DNA of 64,000 bases, taken from contig JADJVV010000001.1 in NCBI GenBank assembly GCA_016710435.1, positions 3,350,030 through 3,414,029 of the forward strand. Direction: 5' to 3'. How positions within the stretch are numbered: the stretch's first letter is position 1; every line of letters begins with the position of its first letter. Origin of the DNA: Hyphomicrobiales bacterium. GTDB taxonomy: Bacteria > Pseudomonadota > Alphaproteobacteria > Rhizobiales > Aestuariivirgaceae. The notes under the pieces were generated by a model. It was not told the origin of the DNA and ran no database searches. It saw nothing but the letters and a program-made list of their open reading frames with translations. Below, one piece after another: positions 42,202 through 52,872 of the stretch. Position numbers and translations under genes: made by a program.

Positions 42202-42768
42202 ATGCCCTACAAAGTCGCGATCATCGTTGGCAGCCTGCGCAAGGACAGCTTCACCCGCAAGGTGGTGAATGCCGCCATAAAGCTGGCCCCCGCCAACCTC
42301 AAGTTTGAAACGGTCGAAATCGGCAACCTGCCGCTGTTCAACCAGGACACCGAAGCCGGCGACGCCGCCGTGAAGACGTTCCGTGACAAGATCGGCGCCG
42401 CCGATGCCGTCCTGTTCGCCACGCCGGAGCACAACCGCTCCGTACCGTCAGCTCTGAAAAACGCGCTCGACTGGGGTTCTCGTCCCTGGGGCCAGAGCAA
42501 GTGGGGCGGCAAGCCGGCCGCCATCATTTCCACCTCCATGGGCAACATTGCGGGCTTCGGCGCCAACCATCACCTCCGCCAGACCCTCGCCTTCCTGAAC
42601 ATGCCGACGCTCGGCCAGCCTGAAGCCTACATCGCCTCGGCCCAGAACGCCGTCGATGACAAGGGCGAGATCGTGGAGGCTTCCAGGGAGTTCTTCAAAG
42701 GCTTCTTCCAGGCCTTCACCAACCTCGTCAGCCGCAACGTCGACCGCACCGCCGTCGCCGCCGAGTAA
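42202..42768 (+). CDS. NADPH-dependent FMN reductase
   Basis: A 188-residue flavodoxin-fold reductase: phosphate loop IIVGSLRKDSFTRKVVNA, ADAVLFATPEHNRSVPSALK and NALDWGSRPWG, then AAIISTSMGNIAGFGANHHL. It reduces quinones, azo dyes or chromate via FMN and NADPH in the cytoplasm. The ATG at 42202 has GGAG six bases upstream; an in-frame ATG at 42190 precedes. A strong terminator follows the gene. Confidence 0.9.
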   Translation: MPYKVAIIVGSLRKDSFTRKVVNAAIKLAPANLKFETVEIGNLPLFNQDTEAGDAAVKTFRDKIGAADAVLFATPEHNRSVPSALKNALDWGSRPWGQSKWGGKPAAIISTSMGNIAGFGANHHLRQTLAFLNMPTLGQPEAYIASAQNAVDDKGEIVEASREFFKGFFQAFTNLVSRNVDRTAVAAE

Positions 42769-42799
42769 CTGACGGAATACCTCAATCTACGTTCCTGAT

Positions 42800-42826
42800 C
42801 GGGCGACGGAAACGTCGCCCGTTTTT
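42800..42826 (+). terminator. Rho-independent terminator after the FMN reductase
   Basis: Nine-base perfect stem CGGGCGACG / CGTCGCCCG with a GAAA tetraloop, followed by five Ts. Confidence 0.9.
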
Positions 42827-42947
42827 CGTCTTGTCGCCATCGCCGGACCTGACCCGGCCACCGTGATCTGGCCCCCCGTCCCTGCGTCATGTGCACACGT
42901 CCAACATTGCGTTTGAGATTCGCGGGCTGCGGCTTTAAAGGCGCGGC

Positions 42948-45146
<2,199 letters not shown>

Positions 45147-45188
45147 CGGCTCCCACAAGCCTCGCGCAACTGCGAAGTGAGGGACGGA

Positions 45189-45785
45189 TTATCCGAAAAA
45201 TCCGCTCTTCTTCATCACCACGCGGGTGCCCACCTGCACGCGGCTGTAGAGGTCGATCACGTCGCCGTTGAGCATGCCGATGCAGCCGGCCGTTGCCTTC
45301 TTGCCGATGTCACCGAGCTTGGCCGAGCCGTGGATGCGGTTGATGGTGTCGACGTCGCCCTTGAACAGATACATGGCGCGCGCGCCCAGCGGATTATCGA
45401 TGCCGCCCGGCATGCCATCCGGCAGCCATTTCGCCAGGTCCGGCTTCTTCTGCAGGTGATAGGGAGCGGGAATCCAGTTGGGCCATTCCTTCATCTTGGC
45501 GATGGTGACTTCGCCTTCCCAGGCATGGGCGCCCTTGCCCACGGCAACGCCATAACGGAGCGCCTGCCCGCCGCCGAGGACGAGGTAGAGGAAGCACTTG
45601 CCGGGATCGACCACCACTGAACCTTCCGGCAGGTCCGTCTCATAGGCCATCTGCTTGCGCTGATACTTGAAGGCGAGCTTCTTCCACTCGTCCATGTTGA
45701 CGGCATAGGGCTCCTGCGCGCGGGCAACCGCCGGCAGGAACAGGCCGGCACTGGCGGCGAGGAGACGGCGGCGGGAAAGCTGCAT
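45189..45785 (-). CDS. L,D-transpeptidase (YkuD domain), Tat-type signal
   Basis: A 198-residue exported YkuD enzyme. The start LSRRRLLAASAGLFLPAVARA has a twin-arginine-like RRR and a hydrophobic stretch; the catalytic loop is TINRIHGSAKLGDIGKK then ATAGCIGMLNGDVIDLY with the nucleophile cysteine. It forms 3-3 peptidoglycan cross-links or anchors proteins in the wall. It differs from the L,D-transpeptidase at 32796 in the loop reading GCIGM instead of GCVRL. Confidence 0.9.
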   Translation of the reverse strand: MQLSRRRLLAASAGLFLPAVARAQEPYAVNMDEWKKLAFKYQRKQMAYETDLPEGSVVVDPGKCFLYLVLGGGQALRYGVAVGKGAHAWEGEVTIAKMKEWPNWIPAPYHLQKKPDLAKWLPDGMPGGIDNPLGARAMYLFKGDVDTINRIHGSAKLGDIGKKATAGCIGMLNGDVIDLYSRVQVGTRVVMKKSGFFG

Positions 45786-45923
45786 GACAAAGGGTACCCG
45801 GTCTGAGAAGTTGCACTGGTTTATCGCTGCCCGTGAATCTGTTCAATATGATGGCAGCGCCCCACTGGAAAAGACTGTCCGCAGGGTCTATCTACGGCCC
45901 GAAACAAGGAACGCTCCCTCGCC

Positions 45924-46160
45924 ATGGCCATGTCCGCCCACGACATCGAGAAATTCATCAAGGACGGCCTGCCGGACGCGCAGGTGGAGATCAAGGATCT
46001 GGCCGGCGACGGCAACCACTACGCCGCCACCGTCATCTCCGCGGCGTTCAAAGGCAAATCCCGCGTGCAGCAGCACCAGATGGTCTATGCCGCACTCAAG
46101 GGCAACATGGGCGGCGTGCTGCACGCACTGGCACTCACCACTTCAACACCACAGGACTGA
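45924..46160 (+). CDS. bolA: BolA family protein
   Basis: A 78-residue BolA protein: SAHDIEKFIKDGLPDAQVEI, DGNHYAATVISAAFKGKSRV and QQHQMVYAALKGNMGGVLHA with the conserved histidine for Fe-S binding. BolA proteins bind monothiol glutaredoxins and take part in iron-sulfur handling. The grxD gene follows with a one-base overlap (TGATG), the classic partner. Confidence 0.93.
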   Translation: MAMSAHDIEKFIKDGLPDAQVEIKDLAGDGNHYAATVISAAFKGKSRVQQHQMVYAALKGNMGGVLHALALTTSTPQD

Positions 46161-46489
46161 TGCAAATGACCACCATCCACGACACCATCGACAATGAAGT
46201 GAAGACCAATGACGTTGTGCTCTTCATGAAGGGCAATGCGGAGATGCCCATGTGCGGTTTCTCGGGCCGTTCCGTGCAGATCCTCCAGCACCTCGGCGTG
46301 CCGTTCAAGGATGTGAACGTGCTGGCTTCGGATGAGCTGCGCCAGGGCATCAAGGACTACACCAACTGGCCCACCGTACCGCAGCTTTACGTGAAGGGCG
46401 AATTCGTGGGCGGCGCCGACATCATGTACGAGATGTTCCAGTCGGGCGAACTGAAGCAGCTTCTCGCCGACAAGGGCGTCGCCGCCTGA
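46160..46489 (+). CDS. grxD: Monothiol glutaredoxin, Grx4 type
   Basis: A 109-residue monothiol glutaredoxin with the CGFS active site in AEMPMCGFSGRSVQIL, the glutathione-binding WPTVPQLYVKGEFVGGADI and a C-terminal helix. It carries [2Fe-2S] clusters with BolA. The ATG at 46160 overlaps the bolA stop; an internal ATG at 46166 is possible. The next gene (GST) starts in its stop. Confidence 0.95.
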   Translation: MQMTTIHDTIDNEVKTNDVVLFMKGNAEMPMCGFSGRSVQILQHLGVPFKDVNVLASDELRQGIKDYTNWPTVPQLYVKGEFVGGADIMYEMFQSGELKQLLADKGVAA

Positions 46490-47106
46490 TGCTGAACCTC
46501 TTCGCCGGATCCGTCTCCACCTGCTCGCTCGCCTCGCACATCGCGCTGGAAGAGGCGGGCGCGGACTACAAGGTCACGCGCCTCGACCTCGCCAAGGGCG
46601 AGCAGAAGACGGCGGAGTACCTCAAGGTCAACCCCAAGGCTCGCGTGCCCGCACTCGATACCGGCAAGGGCGTCATCACCGAGAATCCGGCGATCCTCTA
46701 TTTCATCGCGCAGACGCACCCGCGCGCCAATCTCGCGCCACGCGATCCCGTGGCGCTCGCGCAGATGCAGGCCTTCAACAGCTTCCTCTGTTCCACCGTG
46801 CACCCCGCCCATGCCCACAAGCTGCGCGGCGCGCGCTGGTCGGATGACCCGGCCGTGATCGAGGCCTTGAAGATCAAGGTGCCGCGCAACATGACCGACT
46901 ATGTCCTGCTGATCGAGCAGGACTACCTGCAGGGCCCGTGGGTGATGGGCGAATACTTCTCCGTTGCCGACGCCTATCTCTTCACCATCGCCAATTGGCT
47001 GGAAGGCGATGGCGCTGATGTCTCGCAGTTGCCGCGCGTCCTGGACCACCGCGCCCGCGTGGCCGAACGGCCCGCCGTGCAACGGGTGCTCGCCACCTAC
47101 AAGTGA
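46489..47106 (+). CDS. Glutathione S-transferase
   Basis: A 205-residue GST: thioredoxin-like N-domain with the active Ser/Cys in LFAGSVSTCSLASHIALEE, NPKARVPALDTGKGVITENP (cis-Pro and the Glu-Asn/Ser turn) and a helical C-domain with PWVMGEYFSVADAYLFTIAN. It would conjugate glutathione to electrophiles. ATG overlaps the grxD stop; together with bolA and grxD it forms a redox operon. Confidence 0.9.
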   Translation: MLNLFAGSVSTCSLASHIALEEAGADYKVTRLDLAKGEQKTAEYLKVNPKARVPALDTGKGVITENPAILYFIAQTHPRANLAPRDPVALAQMQAFNSFLCSTVHPAHAHKLRGARWSDDPAVIEALKIKVPRNMTDYVLLIEQDYLQGPWVMGEYFSVADAYLFTIANWLEGDGADVSQLPRVLDHRARVAERPAVQRVLATYK

Positions 47107-47127
47107 AGAAGGCCGGGAGGGTGACGC

Positions 47128-47943
47128 ATGTGCAATGCCTGCCTCATGGACGCCATTCGCGCCAGTGTGCGCGCCCACCCCACGGCCTTTGAGCACTCGG
47201 CAGCCGCGGCAGATGCGTCGCGCGGTGCGGCAGCGAACGCCGCCCGTGAAAACCTGTCGCGCGCCAAGGGCCGCATCGTCAACCTCACCCATGACTACGA
47301 CGAACACTTCCCCACCTTTGATGGCGAACCGGGCATCACCATGCAGCGCCTCTCGTCCTTCGAGCGCGACGGCTCCAACGTCTTCCGCCTCACGATCGAC
47401 GAACATACCGGCACCCACGTGGATGCGCCGCTGCACTTCAGCAGCAACGGCGCTTCGCTGAGCGGACTCGATCCGCAGCAACTGGTCTGCCCGCTCTGTG
47501 TGATCTCCATTGCCGACAAGGCGCGCCATGATGTGAATGCCACGCTCTCCGCCGACGATGTGGAAAACTGGATGATGCAGCACGGGCGCATTCCCCACGG
47601 TGCCTGCGTGGCGCTGGACTCCGGCTGGGCGGCAAAAGTGAACGATCCCTCCTTCCGCAACACGCCCAATGGAAAGCTGGCCTTCCCCGGTTTCAATCGT
47701 GACGCGGCGGACCTGCTGATGTCACTCGGTGCCGCAGCCATCGCGGTCGATACGCTGTCGCTCGACCCCGGCAACACGAAAGACTTCGCCGTGCATCTCG
47801 CCTGGCTGGGCAGTGGCCGCTATGGCGTGGAGTGCCTTGCCAACCTCGATCAACTTCCGGCAACGGGTGCCACCATTTTCGTGGGCGCGCCCTCGCACCG
47901 GGGCGGCACCGGAGGCCCGGCGCGCGTCCTCGCCATCGTCTGA
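47128..47943 (+). CDS. Cyclase / kynurenine-formamidase-like hydrolase
   Basis: A 271-residue metal-dependent hydrolase of the cyclase (KynB-like) family: the metal motif EHTGTHVDAPLHFSSNG is exact (HxGTHxDxPxHF), with VNLTHDYDEHFPTF before and VALDSGWAAKVNDPSF after. A 50-residue N-terminal extension carries a Cys pair (MCNACLMDAIRA). It hydrolyses N-formylkynurenine or a related amide. No tryptophan genes are near, so the substrate is open. Confidence 0.85.
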   Translation: MCNACLMDAIRASVRAHPTAFEHSAAAADASRGAAANAARENLSRAKGRIVNLTHDYDEHFPTFDGEPGITMQRLSSFERDGSNVFRLTIDEHTGTHVDAPLHFSSNGASLSGLDPQQLVCPLCVISIADKARHDVNATLSADDVENWMMQHGRIPHGACVALDSGWAAKVNDPSFRNTPNGKLAFPGFNRDAADLLMSLGAAAIAVDTLSLDPGNTKDFAVHLAWLGSGRYGVECLANLDQLPATGATIFVGAPSHRGGTGGPARVLAIV

Positions 47944-47990
47944 AGGCGCACTGCAGGTTGAAGCGGGAGGCGCGTTTCAACGCGGCCGTC

Positions 47991-48004
47991 TTGACCGTCA
48001 TCAA
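47991..48004 (+). promoter_or_regulatory. FNR/NnrR-type box upstream of nnrS
   Basis: TTGAC-CGTC-ATCAA, fitting the TTGAY-N4-RTCAA pattern of Crp/Fnr-family sites (FnrL, FixK, NnrR). Its centre is about 63 bases before the chosen nnrS start, which suits class II activation. Confidence 0.6.
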
Positions 48005-48060
48005 GGCTACCACGGAGCGCCTTCCCTAGGCCTCGTGTGACAGAGTATGAGGAGCAAGGC

Positions 48061-49260
48061 ATGGCAACAACGATGGAACAGGTGCGGGCGTGGCGTGGCC
48101 CGGCGCTGTGGAGCTACGGCTTCCGGCCCTTCTTCCTCGCGGCTGGCCTGTGGGCGCTCATCACCATCGCAGTGTGGGTGCCGTGGTATCTCGGGCATAT
48201 CAGCTTGCCCTCCGCTTTTGCGCCGCTGGATTGGCACATCCATGAACTGCTGTTTGGTTATGTGCCGGCAGTGGTCGCGGGCTTTCTCCTCACCGCCGTG
48301 CCGAACTGGACAGGACGCCTGCCCGTGGTGGGCTGGCGCCTGATCGCGCTGTTCTCGCTGTGGATGCTGGGCCGCCTTGCCATGGCCTCCTCCGCGCTGC
48401 TGCCTTCCTGGCTCGTCGCTGCGGCCAGTCTTTCCTTCCTCGTCGCACTGGCCGCAACGGCGGCGCGCGAGATTGTTGCTGGCAAGAACCACCGCAACCT
48501 CCGCATTGTCGTACTCGTGTCGCTGCTGGCGGTGGCGCAGATCGCATTCCATGTGGAAGCCGCCATCACGGGCCAGACGGTCTTCGCGCCACGCTTCGGC
48601 ATTGCCGCCGTGATCCTTCTCATCTCCGTTGTCGGCGGACGCATAATTCCGAGTTTCACGACAAACTGGCTGATGCGCCAGCCTGCAGGCGTGATGCCCA
48701 AGCAGTTCTCGCGCTATGACGGCGCCACACTCGCCATCTCGGCCATTGCGCTCGTGCTGTGGGGCGCACTGCCGGCACTTCCCGCCGTTCTGGCCGATGC
48801 CGTGAGCGGCGTTCTGGCGCTGTCCGGACTCATGCAGGGTTGGCGGTTGATTCGCTGGGCACCGCAGCGCACCGGCGCGGAAGCGCTGGTGTGGGTGCTG
48901 CACCTTGGCTACGCCTTCATACCACTGGGCTTCCTCCTCGCCGGTCATGCCGTGATGTGGGACAATGTGGGTGCCCATCAGGCCGCCGTGCACGCCTGGA
49001 CGGCAGGCGCCATCGGCCTGATGACACTCGCTGTCATGACCCGCGCCACCCGCGGCCACACGGGCTATCCCCTCACCGCACCGCCGGGAACGGTCACCCT
49101 CTACATCGCCATCGCCCTTGCAGCGCTTCTCCGCATCGCCGCTGCCTTGCTGCCGGACGCCATGGTGATGCTGCTCAATGTCTCGGGGGCGTTGTGGGTT
49201 GCAGGCTTCGTGCTGTTCGTTGCGCTCTATGGCCCCATGCTCGTGCGCCCGCGCGGGTGA
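48061..49260 (+). CDS. nnrS: NnrS family haem/copper membrane protein
   Basis: A 399-residue protein with about twelve membrane helices and the NnrS pattern: LWSYGFRPFFLAAGLWALI, LDWHIHELLFGYVPAVVAGF (histidine ligands), VGGRIIPSFTTNWLMR and LAVMTRATRGHTGYPL. NnrS proteins lessen nitric-oxide stress in denitrifiers and are typically under NnrR. ATG at 48061 has GAGGAG six bases upstream; the GTG at 48037 would add eight residues. An FNR/NnrR-type box lies in front. Confidence 0.9.
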   Translation: MATTMEQVRAWRGPALWSYGFRPFFLAAGLWALITIAVWVPWYLGHISLPSAFAPLDWHIHELLFGYVPAVVAGFLLTAVPNWTGRLPVVGWRLIALFSLWMLGRLAMASSALLPSWLVAAASLSFLVALAATAAREIVAGKNHRNLRIVVLVSLLAVAQIAFHVEAAITGQTVFAPRFGIAAVILLISVVGGRIIPSFTTNWLMRQPAGVMPKQFSRYDGATLAISAIALVLWGALPALPAVLADAVSGVLALSGLMQGWRLIRWAPQRTGAEALVWVLHLGYAFIPLGFLLAGHAVMWDNVGAHQAAVHAWTAGAIGLMTLAVMTRATRGHTGYPLTAPPGTVTLYIAIALAALLRIAAALLPDAMVMLLNVSGALWVAGFVLFVALYGPMLVRPRG

Positions 49261-49293
49261 TAGGTTGTTCAAGCTGCTTGAAGGAGAATACCG

Positions 49294-49746
49294 ATGAAGC
49301 GCCGCCTCTTCCTCCTCGCCCTGCCTTCAATGGCCTTGCAATCGCCCGCCAGCAATGCCGCCGCCCTGCCCCATCTCACGGTCTACCGTGATCCCGGCTG
49401 TGGCTGCTGCGAAGGCTGGGTGGAGCACATGCGCGATGCAGGTTTCACCGCCGATATCGTTGACGATCCCGAGCGCGCCACACGCCGCGCCACGCTCGGC
49501 ATCAGCGATGACAACGCAAGCTGCCACACGGCAGTGTTCGGCAATGCCGCCATCGAAGGCCATGTGCCCGCCGCCGACGTGATCCGGCTTATCAGCGAGA
49601 ACCCCGCCGATGTGATCGGCCTCACGGTGCCCGGCATGCCCCAGGGATCACCTGGCATGGGACCGGACGGCAGCGGTCCGCCCTACGACACCCTGCTCAT
49701 CCGCCGCGATGGCAGCACCACGGTGTATGCTTCCCATCAGACGTAG
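49294..49746 (+). CDS. DUF411 metal-binding protein, exported
   Basis: A 150-residue periplasmic protein with a twin-Arg-like start (KRRLFLLALPSMALQ) and the DUF411 metal site VYRDPGCGCCEGWVEHMRDAG. The family is often annotated as copper or metal binding. The C-terminus LLIRRDGSTTVYASHQT is typical. It follows nnrS by 33 bases, so it may share its NO-responsive promoter and supply or shield metal; that is inference. Confidence 0.85.
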   Translation: MKRRLFLLALPSMALQSPASNAAALPHLTVYRDPGCGCCEGWVEHMRDAGFTADIVDDPERATRRATLGISDDNASCHTAVFGNAAIEGHVPAADVIRLISENPADVIGLTVPGMPQGSPGMGPDGSGPPYDTLLIRRDGSTTVYASHQT

Positions 49747-49783
49747 GCGCATGACCCACAAGCACTGACGATTTCCCCAAACA

Positions 49784-49811
49784 AAAAGGGCGGGTAAAAT
49801 CCCGCCCTTTT
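49784..49811. terminator. Bidirectional terminator between the DUF411 gene and rpsD
   Basis: AAAAGGGCGGG, 6-base loop, CCCGCCCTTTT: an 11-base perfect stem with A/T flanks that serves both converging genes. Confidence 0.9.
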
Positions 49812-49836
49812 CCAATCTGCAATCGTCCGGTTTCGC

Positions 49837-50448
49837 TTAGCGCGAATAGTATTCCACGACGAGGTTCGGTTCCATCTGCACCGGATACGGCACTTCGCTG
49901 AGCGAGGGAATGCGCGTCATGCGGAACTGGGCGCCGGTCACTTCGAGATAGTCCGGCGTGTCGCGCTCGGCCGAGGCCTGCGCATCCATCACCGAAGCCA
50001 TTTCCTTGGCCTTGTCCGAGAGTTCAACCACGTCGCCGGCCTTGAGGCGGATCGACGCGATGGTGACGCGCTTGCCGTTCACCTTCACGTGGCCGTGGCT
50101 GACGAACTGGCGGGCGGCGAACACGGTCGGCACCCACTTGGCACGGTACACGGCCGTGGCGAGGCGGCGCTCGAGGAGACCGATGAGGTTTTCCGACGAG
50201 TCACCCGTCATGCGGATGGCTTCCACGTAGAGGCCGTGGAACTGGCGCTCCGACAGGTTGCCGTAGTAGCCCTTGAGCTTCTGCTTGGCGCGCAACTGCG
50301 TGCCGAAGTCGCTCATCTTGCCCTTGCGGCGCTGGCCGTGCTGGCCCGGGCCGTATTCACGCTTGTTCACCGGGGACTTCGGACGGCCCCAGATGTTTTC
50401 GCCCATGCGGCGGTCGATCTTGTACTTGGCGTTTGAACGCTTCGTCAT
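49837..50448 (-). CDS. rpsD: 30S ribosomal protein S4
   Basis: Ribosomal protein S4, primary 16S-rRNA binder. 203 residues with KYKIDRRMGENIWGRPKSPV, REYGPGQHGQRRKGKMSD, ERRLATAVYRAKWVPTVFAA and the S4 RNA-binding domain FVSHGHVKVNGKRVTIASIR. It is transcribed alone, away from the genes behind it, and ends at a shared terminator. Confidence 0.97.
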   Translation of the reverse strand: MTKRSNAKYKIDRRMGENIWGRPKSPVNKREYGPGQHGQRRKGKMSDFGTQLRAKQKLKGYYGNLSERQFHGLYVEAIRMTGDSSENLIGLLERRLATAVYRAKWVPTVFAARQFVSHGHVKVNGKRVTIASIRLKAGDVVELSDKAKEMASVMDAQASAERDTPDYLEVTGAQFRMTRIPSLSEVPYPVQMEPNLVVEYYSR

Positions 50449-50817
50449 GTCACTTCTCTCAAATGCGGCAGAGACGTAAAAATGGCTAACGGGGGTGAAC
50501 CCGGCCTCCTTTACGGCCCCAACCAGTTGGGTTGGAGCCCACCCTCCTCAGACACCGGTCTCCCGGCCGACAGGCACCTGCAAGAGGCGCCACGGGCAAG
50601 CAAAACACCGGGCAAACCCGGCGTTGGTGGGGGTACTAGGGGATTTGGGGGACGCTGTCAAATCAGGCGATACACTGGAGGAATGGCACCGCCATCCCTG
50701 GGCAGTTCCGGACTGCCCGGTCTCCTTACCCTCCAGAACCGTCACAAGCACCTGATCCTTTGGAACATTCTGCAAGGTCCCGTCGTTTTCCGGTCAAGAC
50801 AACCGTGGAGACAGGCC
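50449..50817. other. Non-coding region between rpsD and the small membrane gene
   Basis: 369 bases without a supported gene. It must hold the rpsD promoter on one side and that of the small membrane gene on the other. Short hairpins are present (CCAACC-5-GGTTGG, CCGGG-4-CCCGG, GGCAGT-5-ACTGCC), but no tRNA or recognised RNA motif is seen. Confidence 0.5.
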
Positions 50818-51120
50818 ATGCCCGACCATGATGACGACCTTGAGCACGACGAACGCTTTGCCCTCTCGCCCGATGCGATGATCTGGCTCATCTGCGCCAT
50901 GGTGCTGAGTTCCGTGTTCTTCGGCGCCCTTCTCCTCACGGTGCTGACCCTTCCGGGCCTGCACACGGATCTGATGCGCACGATCCCCGCCGTGATTTTC
51001 GCGTCTCTCATCCTGGCACCAGCATCAGCTGGCTTCGTGGCCTACCGCATGCGCCTGCGCAACTGGGGCCGCCGCGCCTGGGTGCGGGGGGATTTCATTT
51101 CCGGCCGCCGCCAGCGCTGA
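50818..51120 (+). CDS. Small two-helix membrane protein
   Basis: A 100-residue protein: an acidic start (PDHDDDLEHDERFALSPDAM), two membrane helices (IWLICAMVLSSVFFGALLLT and IPAVIFASLILAPASAGFVA) and a basic C-terminus (RMRLRNWGRRAWVRG). GGAGACAGG lies before the ATG. A longer in-frame start at 50683 has its GGAGG only one base away. Function unknown. Confidence 0.6.
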   Translation: MPDHDDDLEHDERFALSPDAMIWLICAMVLSSVFFGALLLTVLTLPGLHTDLMRTIPAVIFASLILAPASAGFVAYRMRLRNWGRRAWVRGDFISGRRQR

Positions 51121-51195
51121 CCGCTCTGCGGCGCATGGCAGCATGAACGGGCCATGCGTGGACGGGGCCGCCCCGCCCCGCTAGTTTGCGCCGCG

Positions 51196-52020
51196 ATGCG
51201 CCAGTTGAAATCCCGGGCCCGCGATGTGTCCGCCGTCGTCCTTGTGAGTCTTTACGTGATGCCCCTGCTGTGGTGGGGGCTTTCTGCTTTCACGCCTGCC
51301 GATGCACTGCTGGAGATCGGCCGCATGCTGCGGCTGGACTTCACACCCACGTTTTCCAATTTCGCGCTTGTCATACTGGGCGTGGAAGGCACCATTTTCG
51401 ACTCCCGCCAGAGCCTGATCGACTCCACCTCTGTCGCCCTGCTCTCCAGCGCCATCGTGCTGCTGGCGGCTACGCCCATGGCCTACGCGCTCTCGCAGAT
51501 GACCTTCCGCGGCAGCACCACGCTCCGCCGCACGGTGATCCTGCAACGCTTCCTGCCACCCATCGCCATCGTATTCCCGCTCGTCGGTCTCTATCACGGC
51601 TGGGGCCTGCTCGATACGCGCCTCGGCGTGGCACTGGCCCATGCCGCACTCAACCTGCCCTTTGCCGTGCTGCTGCTGAAATCCTTCTTCGATGACGTGC
51701 CGCATGAAGTGTCGGAAGCCGCGCGGCTGGATGGCGCTTCGCGGGGCGAAACCTTTTTCCATGTGGTGCTGCCGCTGATGAAGGGCGGCCTCGCCACCAC
51801 GGCGATCCTGTGCTTCATCTTCTCCTGGACGGAGTTCCTGCTGTCGCTGTTCCTCACCCAGAACATGCGGTTGATGCCGGTGCAGGCCGGCGTCCTCATC
51901 ATGAACATGTGGGGCCTCATCTCCGCCCTCACCACCACGGCCCTCGTCCCGGCCTTCATCTTCGTCCTGATCGTGCAGAAACATCTGGTGCGAGGGCTGA
52001 CGCTGGGGATCTACCGGTAG
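51196..52020 (+). CDS. Carbohydrate-type ABC transporter permease, orphan
   Basis: A 274-residue MalG-like inner-membrane permease with about six helices. The EAA loop that contacts the ATPase is SEAARLDGASRGETFFHVVL followed by PLMKGG; VVLVSLYVMPLLWWGLSAF opens the protein. Such subunits import sugars or polyols with a second permease, an ATPase and a binding protein, none of which is within this window. ATG at 51196 was used; 51154 would add 14 residues. It is probably one part of a dispersed or decaying system. Confidence 0.82.
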   Translation: MRQLKSRARDVSAVVLVSLYVMPLLWWGLSAFTPADALLEIGRMLRLDFTPTFSNFALVILGVEGTIFDSRQSLIDSTSVALLSSAIVLLAATPMAYALSQMTFRGSTTLRRTVILQRFLPPIAIVFPLVGLYHGWGLLDTRLGVALAHAALNLPFAVLLLKSFFDDVPHEVSEAARLDGASRGETFFHVVLPLMKGGLATTAILCFIFSWTEFLLSLFLTQNMRLMPVQAGVLIMNMWGLISALTTTALVPAFIFVLIVQKHLVRGLTLGIYR

Positions 52021-52037
52021 GCGAAAATCCGTCTGCC

Positions 52038-52862
52038 CTAGGCCGGCAAGTCAATCACCATGTGCTTCGGAAAACCCATCGAGGCGTAGGCGGTGAGTGT
52101 TTCCGAGGCACTGCCGCGCGCGGAGGTGAGGATGACGGTGCCGTGGGCGGGCGCATGGGCATCATCTCCCTTGAGCGGCGTTTCCTCCACGATGTCCGCG
52201 GTGCGGCGTGCGATGGCCGGTGCGGGATCAATGTAGGTCACGGGCCACGGCGCCACCTTCTCCATGTCTTCGGTCAGCAGCGGATAATGCGTACAGCCCA
52301 ATACCACCACGTCCGTCTGCTTGCCGTCGCGCTTGCGGAAGACGGGCGCGATCTCCGCTTTCAGTTCCTCAAGGTCGATGCCATGGCCCTTGAGCTTGCG
52401 CTCGGCGATTTCAGCAAGGCGCGGCGCGCCATGGAGGATCACCTTGCAGTGAAAGGCGAAGGTGTGGATCAGCGAATGGGTGTATTCGCGGCTCACCGTG
52501 CCCGGTGTGGCGAGGACGCCGATCACACCCGATTTCGTCTGCGCCGCAGCGGGCTTGATGGCGGGCACCGTGCCGACGAAAGGCACCTTGTAGGCCGCCC
52601 GCAAATCCGCGAGCGCGATGGTGGAGGCCGTGTTGCAGGCAATCACCACCACATCCGGATGAACCTCGTCGATGAGCTTGCCGATCACCATCACGATGCG
52701 GCGGGCAAGCTCCTTCTCCTTCCACGCACCATAGGGAAAGGCGGCGTTGTCGGCGGCATAGACGAGATGGGCATCGGGCATCTGCCGCGCCACGGCCCGC
52801 GCCACGGTCAAGCCGCCCATGCCGGAGTCGAAGAGGAGGATGCGGGGCTTCGCGGTCGGCAT
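52038..52862 (-). CDS. murI: Glutamate racemase
   Basis: Converts L-glutamate to D-glutamate for peptidoglycan. 274 residues with ILLFDSGMGGLTVARAVARQ, the first catalytic cysteine in VVIACNTASTIAL and the second in VVVLGCTHYPLLTEDM. Its start lies ten bases beyond the trmJ stop on the same strand, so the two are one unit. Confidence 0.95.
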   Translation of the reverse strand: MPTAKPRILLFDSGMGGLTVARAVARQMPDAHLVYAADNAAFPYGAWKEKELARRIVMVIGKLIDEVHPDVVVIACNTASTIALADLRAAYKVPFVGTVPAIKPAAAQTKSGVIGVLATPGTVSREYTHSLIHTFAFHCKVILHGAPRLAEIAERKLKGHGIDLEELKAEIAPVFRKRDGKQTDVVVLGCTHYPLLTEDMEKVAPWPVTYIDPAPAIARRTADIVEETPLKGDDAHAPAHGTVILTSARGSASETLTAYASMGFPKHMVIDLPA

Positions 52863-52872
52863 GGGGAACCTG

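Noticed and set aside
47957..47980. GTTGAA/TTCAAC stem after the cyclase gene
   Set aside because: Imperfect stem with no T-run; possibly chance next to the FNR-type box.
50482..50817. Upstream extension of the small membrane protein
   Set aside because: The extra residues are low-complexity and the only ribosome-binding site near 50683 is too close to its ATG.
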